This document shows positions 39,378-44,435 of a stretch of 44,435 nucleotides of DNA, in pieces. A program made the position numbers and the translations under genes. Source of the DNA: an uncultured Bacteroidales bacterium (GTDB lineage: Bacteria > Bacteroidota > Bacteroidia > Bacteroidales > UBA932); the NCBI GenBank assembly GCA_947588835.1, contig CANPZS010000014.1:1-44435 (forward strand). The letters are read 5' to 3'. Position 1 is the first letter of the stretch. Each line of letters opens with the position of its first letter. The notes below the pieces were generated by a model. That model did no database searches and was not told the DNA's origin. It saw only the letters and a program-made list of their open reading frames with translations.

Positions 39378-40217
39378 ATGGCTTCGTTCGAAGACGGGAT
39401 AAGGGACCTGCTGAATGCTTCGGGCAGAAATTTTTCCGAGCGCCGCGAGGACGGCGTGACCGTTTTTTCTGAAGATGGCCGCAGTTTCAGCGTGTTCGCC
39501 GTACCCGTATCGGCGCGTACTCCTGAGGGCGCCATGGAACGCATGCTCGCCGTAAGGCGCATGGCTGACGCCGTATCGGACTCCGTCGTGATAGCGGAAG
39601 ACCGCTGGCTGTGCGGCGGAGCCGTGACGCGGGCCAGACTGAATGCACGTATAGGATTGTGTGACAGAGTATTCGCACGCAACTGCGAGGCGCGCAGGAT
39701 AGACGGTGCCGTGGCCGGAAAGTTCCTTGAGGGAAACCATGCCTACGGCGACGCCGCATGCAGGTATCGTTACGGGCTTTTCGTCCGGAATGAGTCGGGC
39801 GGCGGCGAAAGGCGGCCCGGGCGGGGAACGCTCGTCGCCGTGGCCGGGTTTTCCAATGCGCGCAGGCTGCACGTCGGCGGAGATACCGTGGCGTCTTACG
39901 AATGGATACGCTATGCCTCCCTGCCATGGATGCGCGTCGCGGGAGGCATGGGAAAGCTGCTGAATGCCTTTGTCCGCGATGTCCGCCCCGACGACGTGAT
40001 GAGCTACGCCGATCTGGAATGGTCGGACGGCGAGGCCTACCGCAGGCTCGGGTTCGTCGCGGAGGGCGACAGGGCCCCGGTGCTCTTTGCCGTCGATCCG
40101 CATACTTACAGGCGCACCGCGGCAGGCAAATCCGGAGGCGCGGAGCTTCCCGACGGCTGTCTTTTCTTCATGAACATGGGCAGCCGCAAATATCGTCTCC
40201 GGACATCGGGCCGCTGA
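39378..40217 (+). CDS. Uncharacterised protein with a GNAT-like C-terminal domain
   Basis: The 279-residue cytoplasmic protein has no name I can assign. The N-terminal part (1-90) is nuclease-like in size but shows no motif I recognise. The C-terminal half (about 95-245) resembles a GNAT-fold domain also seen in some phage-encoded proteins: FLEGNHAYGDAACRYRYGLF, VAVAGFSNARR, YEWIRYASLPWMRVAGGMGKLL with a Gly-rich loop where acetyl-CoA would bind, and DLEWSDGEAYRRLGF as the terminal motif. A role as an acyltransferase or base-modifying enzyme is possible but speculative. It begins 3 nt after the patatin gene and closes the rlmN-recX-GH97-patatin run. Confidence 0.55.
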   Translation: MASFEDGIRDLLNASGRNFSERREDGVTVFSEDGRSFSVFAVPVSARTPEGAMERMLAVRRMADAVSDSVVIAEDRWLCGGAVTRARLNARIGLCDRVFARNCEARRIDGAVAGKFLEGNHAYGDAACRYRYGLFVRNESGGGERRPGRGTLVAVAGFSNARRLHVGGDTVASYEWIRYASLPWMRVAGGMGKLLNAFVRDVRPDDVMSYADLEWSDGEAYRRLGFVAEGDRAPVLFAVDPHTYRRTAAGKSGGAELPDGCLFFMNMGSRKYRLRTSGR

Positions 40218-40234
40218 CTTTGTGTTTTTTTTCT

Positions 40235-40242
40235 TAAATTTG
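40235..40242 (+). promoter_or_regulatory. Candidate -7 box of pgi
   Basis: TAAATTTG matches TAnnTTTG and lies 29 nt before the pgi start codon, giving a leader of roughly 25 nt. A TTTG is present upstream (40219-40222) but only 12 nt away. Confidence 0.4.
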
Positions 40243-40271
40243 TCTCCGTTTGAAAATTAAAGGACAGAATC

Positions 40272-41666
40272 ATGGTTAAAATCGACATTGAAGGATGTTC
40301 TTCCTTTGTGAAGGATGCTGAGTATGCAAAGTATCTTGAAAAAGCTCTTGACGCTTTCGACGTTCTTGAAAAAGAACAGGGCCCGGGCAATGATTTTCTC
40401 GGCTGGAAGCACCTGCCTTCCGGGACTCTTGATCCCGCTTCGGCGACGGCCGGCAGGGGTTATCCGTCGCCTGCCGTTCCCGATGGCATGCTTGAGGCCT
40501 GCGAGGCCGTGCGCGACGACTGGAAGGCCAAGGGAGTGGATTTGGTCATTGTAATAGGCATAGGCGGATCCTATCTCGGTGCCCGCTGCGCAATCGAGGC
40601 TCTCTCGCACGGCTTTGCCCGGCAGCTACGGACCAAGAACGCTCCGGAGGTCGTTTTTGCCGGCAACAATCTTTGCGAAGACTATATCGCCGAACTGATG
40701 GATCTTGCGGCCGAACGCAATACGGCCTGCATCGTGATATCCAAATCAGGCACCACCACCGAGCCTGCGATCGCTTTCCGCATCGTCAGGGAATTCATAG
40801 AAAAGCATTATTCGGACGCCGCCGCGCGCATCGTCGCCATCACGGACGCCGAAAGGGGTGCGCTGAAGACTCTTGCCGTACGTGAAGGCTACAGGACTTT
40901 CGTCGTTCCGGACAATGTTGGAGGCCGTTTCTCGGTTCTTACCCCCGTCGGCCTGCTGCCTGTGCTCGTGGCCGGTTTCGACGTGCGTGCCATGCTTGAA
41001 GGCGCCGCCGAAATGGAACGGAAGCTGAGCGTGAAGTCGGAGGAAAATCCTGCCGTCGTCTATGCCGCTATGCGCAATCTTCTTTACGGCGGACTCGGCA
41101 AAAAGGTGGAGATATTGGTGACATACAATCCCAAGCTGCAATATCTCGGCGAATGGTGGAAACAGCTCTACGGAGAGTCCGAAGGCAAGGACGGCAAAGG
41201 CATATTCCCCGCGTCGGTCAACAACACGGCCGATCTGCACTCCATGGGACAGTTCATTCAGGAAGGGGAACGCATCATGTTCGAAACGGTCGTCAATGTA
41301 GAGAACGCCAGTCGCAGCGTCGTCATAGGTCCGGATCCGCAGAATCTTGACCAGCTCAATTTCCTGTCAGGCAAACACGTGAAGCATTGCGGCGCCATGG
41401 CCAGGCTGGGCACTCGGCTTGCACATATAGACGGCGGAGTCCCTCAGATCATGATAAGCGTCGACAGCCTCTGTGAGCGCACCGTCGGCGCCCTGTTCTA
41501 TTTCTTCGAATTCGCCTGCGGAGTCAGCGCGTATGTCCTGGGCGTCAATCCGTTCAATCAGCCGGGCGTCGAGGCGTACAAGAAAAACATGTTCGCCCTG
41601 CTTGACAAACCTGGCTACGAAGAGCAGAGCAAGGCTATAAGAGAGAGGGTGCAGGCATCCCATTGA
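40272..41666 (+). CDS. pgi: Glucose-6-phosphate isomerase
   Basis: Pgi interconverts glucose 6-phosphate and fructose 6-phosphate in glycolysis and gluconeogenesis. The 464-residue product is of the shorter bacterial type. Motifs are VIGIGGSYLGARCAIEAL, VISKSGTTTEPAIAFRI for the phosphate site, VGGRFSVLTPVGLLP, GKGIFPASVNNTADLHSMGQF region with the catalytic Glu/His, and QPGVEAYKKNMFALL at the C-terminus. It would receive glucose released by the GH3 and GH97 enzymes after phosphorylation. It has its own -7 box and a strong terminator, so it is monocistronic. Confidence 0.96.
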   Translation: MVKIDIEGCSSFVKDAEYAKYLEKALDAFDVLEKEQGPGNDFLGWKHLPSGTLDPASATAGRGYPSPAVPDGMLEACEAVRDDWKAKGVDLVIVIGIGGSYLGARCAIEALSHGFARQLRTKNAPEVVFAGNNLCEDYIAELMDLAAERNTACIVISKSGTTTEPAIAFRIVREFIEKHYSDAAARIVAITDAERGALKTLAVREGYRTFVVPDNVGGRFSVLTPVGLLPVLVAGFDVRAMLEGAAEMERKLSVKSEENPAVVYAAMRNLLYGGLGKKVEILVTYNPKLQYLGEWWKQLYGESEGKDGKGIFPASVNNTADLHSMGQFIQEGERIMFETVVNVENASRSVVIGPDPQNLDQLNFLSGKHVKHCGAMARLGTRLAHIDGGVPQIMISVDSLCERTVGALFYFFEFACGVSAYVLGVNPFNQPGVEAYKKNMFALLDKPGYEEQSKAIRERVQASH

Positions 41667-41688
41667 CGGTGAAGACATTTTGACACGT

Positions 41689-41733
41689 AAAACGGTCATT
41701 TTGACATAGTTGTCTGTCAAAGTGGCCGTTTTT
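41689..41733 (+). terminator. Terminator of pgi with an unusually long stem
   Basis: An 18-bp stem (41689-41706 with 41715-41732, two G-U pairs and no mismatch) with an 8-nt loop is followed by T's. The A-tract on the other side makes it symmetrical, so it could act in both directions. Confidence 0.8.
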
Positions 41734-41845
41734 CGCATGCCATGCCGCTACGGTCCGGGAATTGATTGTTTACGGGCGGACGGCCTTTCGGGGCGTCCGG
41801 AGAAAAAAGAAATTGTTTAACTTTAACTTATAGGAGATTAAAACT

Positions 41846-42271
41846 ATGTTACCTTCAAGAAGAAACAATCAGGTGTGGGGATCAGACTTCTTCAACGATT
41901 TGTTCGAAACGGCATGGCCGACAAAACACGGCATGAGCGTTCCCGCGCTTAACGTCCTTGAGAAAGAGGATGAGTACGACCTCGAACTCGCGGCCCCCGG
42001 CATGACCAAGGATGACTTCAATGTCACTCTCGACGGCGACGGAGATCTCGTCATAAGCATGGAAAAGAAAAACGAGGACAAGGCTGAAAACGGCCACTAT
42101 ATCAGGAGAGAATTCACTTACGGCAAATTCCGTCAGACCATGCTGCTGCCGGACGATGCGGAGAGGGAGCACATCAGCGCCAAGGTTGAAAACGGCGTGC
42201 TGAAAGTGAACATCCCCAAGGTCAAGAAGACCGAAGAGGCCGTAAGCCACAGGGTCATAGAGATCAAATAA
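41846..42271 (+). CDS. Small heat shock protein (Hsp20/alpha-crystallin family)
   Basis: The 141-residue protein is an ATP-independent holdase chaperone that binds unfolding proteins in the cytoplasm. The alpha-crystallin domain spans about 30-130: PALNVLEKEDEYDLELAAPGM, LVISMEKK, YIRREFTYGKFRQTMLLP and the A-x-x-x-NGVL-x-V-x-IPK signature (AKVENGVLKVNIPK). A strong AGGAGA ribosome binding site precedes the start. A near-consensus -7 box (TAACTTTA, 41818-41825) lies 20 nt upstream; no CIRCE element was seen. A strong terminator follows, so the gene stands alone. Confidence 0.95.
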   Translation: MLPSRRNNQVWGSDFFNDLFETAWPTKHGMSVPALNVLEKEDEYDLELAAPGMTKDDFNVTLDGDGDLVISMEKKNEDKAENGHYIRREFTYGKFRQTMLLPDDAEREHISAKVENGVLKVNIPKVKKTEEAVSHRVIEIK

Positions 42272-42291
42272 ATCATTTTCAAGCATGAAAG

Positions 42292-42327
42292 AGGCCGTGT
42301 CGCAAATGCCGCGATGCGGCCTTTTTT
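42292..42327 (+). terminator. Terminator of the small heat shock gene
   Basis: A 12-bp stem (42292-42303 with 42311-42322, two G-U pairs) with a 7-nt loop is followed directly by six T, 20 nt after the stop codon. Confidence 0.9.
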
Positions 42328-42427
42328 CGTTGTGTTTTTTTGTGTGGTACAGTCTTTTTCGCAGTGCGATTTTTTACGGCGCTGTGTAGCCTTTTTCTGT
42401 ACGGCAAAGGTTTTGACGGAATTTTGT

Positions 42428-42435
42428 TACATTTG
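42428..42435 (+). promoter_or_regulatory. Candidate -7 box for the GDPD gene
   Basis: TACATTTG matches TAnnTTTG exactly and lies 31 nt before the start at 42467. The nearest upstream TTTG-like sequence (TTTTG, 42411-42415) is 12 nt away, the same short spacing as in front of pgi. Confidence 0.45.
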
Positions 42436-42466
42436 CAGAAATTTTCCAATTACGGATTCAGTTACG

Positions 42467-43270
42467 ATGAAAAAGATCTCTTCAATGGCATTTGCGGCCG
42501 CGCTGCTTCTTTGCGCATGCGGCCAGAACGGCAAAAAGGATGCGGCAATTCCCGAGGTAAGCGGCCATAGGGGCGCCAACGCCATCGCTCCGGAAAACAC
42601 CCTCGCATCGGCGGATTCATGTATAAAATACGGTATCCAATGGATGGAGTGCGACGTCTGCATCAGCAAGGACAGCGTTTTCTATATCCTTCATGACTCG
42701 ACGCTCGACCGCACGACCAATGGGGAGGGACCTATTTCTGACTGGATTTCCACAGACATAGATACTCTTGACGCCGGGTCATGGTTCGGCGGGGAATTCG
42801 CCGGACAGAGGGTGCCGCGTTTCGCGGATCTGCTCAGGAAGGCCCATGACAACGGTCTGAACATAACCGTAGACTTCCGTTCCGGCGATCTGCACGAACT
42901 TCTCGATCTCATCAAGTCGGAGGACATGCTCGGACGCTGCTGCTTCACGTTCAGCGATGAGGAACTTGCCGCCGAATTCAGGGCGATTGCGCCGGAAGTG
43001 AAAACCTTGCAGGCATATATAAGGACTCCGGAAGATTATGATCGCGTCGTGGAGACTCTTTCTCCGGACATCGCCGTTTTCTGGATAGACAACCTTACCG
43101 AAGACCTCGTGCGGAAATGCCATGACGACGGCATGAAGGTTCTCGCCCTGGTGCTTGGACTGGACGACAAGACGGTATTGAACCAGAAGGCCGTCGATCT
43201 CGGGGTGGACGTGGTAGCTACCGACCGTCCTGAAGAATTCGTCAAAAAGTATCGCTCCGCGTCCGAATAA
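42467..43270 (+). CDS. Glycerophosphodiester phosphodiesterase family lipoprotein
   Basis: The 267-residue product is a GDPD-type TIM-barrel phosphodiesterase, which splits glycerophosphodiesters from phospholipid breakdown into glycerol 3-phosphate and an alcohol. A lipoprotein signal (AAALLLCAC) places it in the envelope. Catalytic motifs are SGHRGANAIAPENTLAS with His-Arg, the acidic MECDV and LHDSTLDRTTNG with the second His. The start at 42467 is chosen because it gives the lipoprotein signal and follows a -7 box; the frame remains open for 51 codons upstream through the terminator region, which is not coding. The fRMsr gene follows 18 nt later. Confidence 0.92.
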   Translation: MKKISSMAFAAALLLCACGQNGKKDAAIPEVSGHRGANAIAPENTLASADSCIKYGIQWMECDVCISKDSVFYILHDSTLDRTTNGEGPISDWISTDIDTLDAGSWFGGEFAGQRVPRFADLLRKAHDNGLNITVDFRSGDLHELLDLIKSEDMLGRCCFTFSDEELAAEFRAIAPEVKTLQAYIRTPEDYDRVVETLSPDIAVFWIDNLTEDLVRKCHDDGMKVLALVLGLDDKTVLNQKAVDLGVDVVATDRPEEFVKKYRSASE

Positions 43271-43288
43271 ATATCAACATCCGGACAG

Positions 43289-43744
43289 ATGGATAAAAAG
43301 GAAATGTATGCCGTCATGCTGCGCGAACTCGAAAGCCTCGTGGCCGGAGAGGACAATGCGGTCGGCGTGCTTGCCAACGCGGCAGCGCTGATATACCACA
43401 GTACCGGATATTTCTGGGTAGGTTTCTACATGGTGCGTGACGGCATGCTTAGGCTCGGCCCTTTTCAGGGGCCCGTGGCCTGCTACCGCATCGGTTTCGG
43501 CAAAGGCGTGTGCGGCACGGCATGGGAGAGGGCCTCGGCGGTGATCGTCCCTGACGTAGAGAAATTTCCGGGGCACATAGCTTGCAGCAGCCTTTCCCGT
43601 TCGGAAATAGTAGTGCCCTTGTTCAACGGTCCGGAAGTGGCCGGCGTTCTCGACATAGACAGCAAGGATGTCGGCGCGTTCGATGAAACTGACCGTGACG
43701 CCCTCCAAAAGGCCTGCACCATCCTCTCCGCCGCTATTTTTTAG
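43289..43744 (+). CDS. msrC: Free methionine-R-sulfoxide reductase (GAF domain)
   Basis: fRMsr is a GAF-fold enzyme that reduces free methionine-R-sulfoxide with thioredoxin. The 151-residue product has the family core GPFQGPVACYRIGFGKGVCG followed by VPDVEKFPGHIAC and SEIVVPLF. Its three cysteines, C65, C75 and C99, have the same spacing (10 and 24) as the catalytic set C84, C94 and C118 of the E. coli enzyme, so it should be active. It is the second gene of a unit with the GDPD gene and the last recognisable gene before the right end. Symbol by analogy with E. coli. Confidence 0.93.
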   Translation: MDKKEMYAVMLRELESLVAGEDNAVGVLANAAALIYHSTGYFWVGFYMVRDGMLRLGPFQGPVACYRIGFGKGVCGTAWERASAVIVPDVEKFPGHIACSSLSRSEIVVPLFNGPEVAGVLDIDSKDVGAFDETDRDALQKACTILSAAIF

Positions 43745-43826
43745 TTTTGTAGCATATCATAGCGATTTGCGACGCATCATCGATGCCCCATCGGCGCCGT
43801 CAGGTCTTTGACGGGCAATGCAAATT

Positions 43827-43843
43827 TCTCTTGCTAAGAGAGA
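43827..43843 (+). repeat. 17-bp inverted repeat, left copy
   Basis: TCTCTTGCTAAGAGAGA, exactly inverted at 44136-44152. The unit is itself nearly palindromic (CTCTT-GCT-AAGAG), so each copy can form a small hairpin. Confidence 0.8.
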
Positions 43844-44135
43844 ATATTAAAGTGATACAAATGTCATATTTTTCTATAAAATGAACAAAAAAAATCGCAT
43901 TTTTTCTACATAAAATTACCCCCCCCCGAAAATTAAAGGTATTGACAATCAATCATTTGATTGTAAGAAAAATTATAAGGACCCGGCCCTGATTTTTTCG
44001 GCCGGGCATATTCGTATTTTGCCAAGCCCTCTCCTGACGGCTAATATCAGTTTACCGGAGCGTTTATCGAGTCACCGGAAAACGATTTAGGCATTCTTCT
44101 ATATCCCTGAAAAAAGATGCATTGGCATCGGAACG

Positions 44136-44152
44136 TCTCTCTTAGCAAGAGA
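44136..44152 (-). repeat. 17-bp inverted repeat, right copy
   Basis: The exact reverse complement of 43827-43843, with 292 bp between the copies. The interval contains no gene. Confidence 0.8.
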
Positions 44153-44198
44153 GGGAGACGGGAAGGCCAAATTGGATAACAGGAGGTTTCGCGTCCGT

Positions 44199-44251
44199 AT
44201 GCTGGGGGAACAGCATGGAGGGCGTTAGCGTGCTTTGGGAAAGCCGCACGC
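44199..44251 (+). other. Pair of hairpins in the G-rich segment, possible structured RNA
   Basis: ATGCTG-GGGGAA-CAGCAT (44199-44216) is a perfect 6-bp stem. GCGTG-CTTT-GGG-AAAG-CCG-CACGC (44228-44251) is a 9-bp stem with a three-base bulge. They could belong to a structured RNA, but no known RNA family was recognised. Confidence 0.3.
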
Positions 44252-44358
44252 GGGGAGCCGAAGGAGGGACGTCGTCGGAAGGATCCGGCGGTGGAGAGGG
44301 AGGACTGCCGTCCGTTGGGTCTGACCGTCTTTCAGTGAGAGGAGACGTAAGGAGGATG

Positions 44359-44435
44359 GTTAGTGGTCAAAAAAGGGCATAGAGATAAAGCGAGATATCT
44401 TTGTGACAAAAAAGAGCAAAGATGTACAGCAGCGA
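44359..44435 (+). mobile_element. End of an insertion sequence with the start of a possible transposase gene
   Basis: The sequence begins GTTAGTGGTCAA, then three variable bases, then AGGGC, the inverted counterpart of the element end at 1-74 (17 of the first 20 bases agree). Inside it a TATCTTTG box (44396-44403) matches TAnnTTTG, and an ATG at 44422 follows 18 nt later; this could be the promoter and start of the transposase gene, of which only four full codons are in the window. The two ends probably are the left and right arms of the same kind of element. Confidence 0.55.

Larger units (their letters stand above)
43745..44358. other. Gene-free region with hairpins, inverted repeats and a C9 run
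   Basis: No protein-coding gene is supported in these 614 bp. The left 300 bp is A+T-rich with a C9 run (43919-43927), an 8-bp hairpin ACAATCAA/TTGATTGT (43945-43964) and a 7-bp hairpin CCCGGCC/GGCCGGG (43982-44006). The right 200 bp is G+A-rich on the plus strand and contains two further stems (44199-44216, 44228-44251). A 17-bp sequence occurs in inverted orientation at 43827 and 44136. A 74-codon open frame on the minus strand (44142-44366) begins inside the IS end, is Pro/Ser-rich and has no start near its beginning, so it was not called. Confidence 0.6.

Noticed and set aside
42314..42466. N-terminal extension of the GDPD gene by 51 codons
   Set aside because: It includes the T-tract of the upstream terminator and the -7 box; the lipoprotein signal starts at 42467.
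44199..44290. Group II intron end or HEARO-like RNA
   Set aside because: The stem with a three-base bulge recalls intron domain V, but the two-base bulge and the catalytic triad are not in place and there is no reverse transcriptase or IscB-type gene nearby.
44142..44366. Pro/Ser-rich 74-codon frame on the minus strand
   Set aside because: It opens inside the IS end, has no start codon near its beginning and its codon use differs from the other genes; a truncated gene cannot be excluded.

Overview
The window looks like a chromosomal contig from a high-GC member of the Bacteroidales (phylum Bacteroidota), possibly an Alistipes/Rikenellaceae-like gut bacterium; no species can be named from this sequence. 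The evidence is two SusC/SusD pairs, a hybrid two-component system (HTCS), DUF4837 and DUF4252 proteins, a GH97 enzyme, and promoters of the Bacteroidota type (TTTG, about 19-20 nt, TAnnTTTG). Both ends stop in the two arms of one imperfect inverted repeat (1-74 and 44359-44435). The contig is therefore probably bounded by two copies of one insertion sequence, one of which cut the ATPase gene at the left edge.

Layout. (1) 1-933: IS end, truncated AAA/DUF4143 ATPase, and a small transcription unit tRNA-Glu - rpsT - tRNA-Pro with a consensus promoter and a terminator. (2) 1025-7989: housekeeping. A leftward operon holds M23 peptidase - dxr - rseP - DUF4837 lipoprotein; a divergent rightward operon holds ruvX - def - cstA-like transporter. 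(3) 8002-25874: polysaccharide utilization locus 1. A leftward HTCS gene faces a rightward operon of type-B carboxylesterase, SusC, SusD, GH3, two tandem CE1-type esterases and a second GH3. (4) 25957-27816: a leftward four-gene operon in which every junction is a 4-bp ATGA overlap: DUF4252 - ECF sigma factor - anti-sigma-like membrane protein - DUF4252. (5) 27973-33241: an orphan leftward SusC/SusD pair with its own promoter and terminator; the SusC signal peptide is out of frame with the receptor across a run of nine G. (6) 33434-40217: rlmN, recX, GH97, patatin/BamA-like outer-membrane protein and a GNAT-like protein, closely packed. (7) 40272-43744: pgi, small heat shock protein, glycerophosphodiester phosphodiesterase, free methionine-R-sulfoxide reductase. 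(8) 43745-44358: about 600 bp with no recognisable gene but with hairpins, a 17-bp inverted repeat pair and another C9 run.

How it works together. In locus 1 the HTCS would sense a periplasmic oligosaccharide and act on the divergent promoter region, which carries three TTTGRRCAAA boxes spaced at multiples of 10 bp. SusC/SusD would import the ligand. The esterases would strip acyl groups and the GH3 enzymes would release beta-linked terminal sugars. No endo-acting depolymerase is present, so the locus looks suited to short acylated beta-glycosides or to fragments made by other enzymes.

The most unusual feature is a set of long G/C homopolymers at sites where slippage would matter: G9 after the SusC2 signal peptide and G8 inside the HTCS sensor. 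They could be phase-variation switches of nutrient uptake and sensing, or assembly errors in homopolymers; reads would decide.
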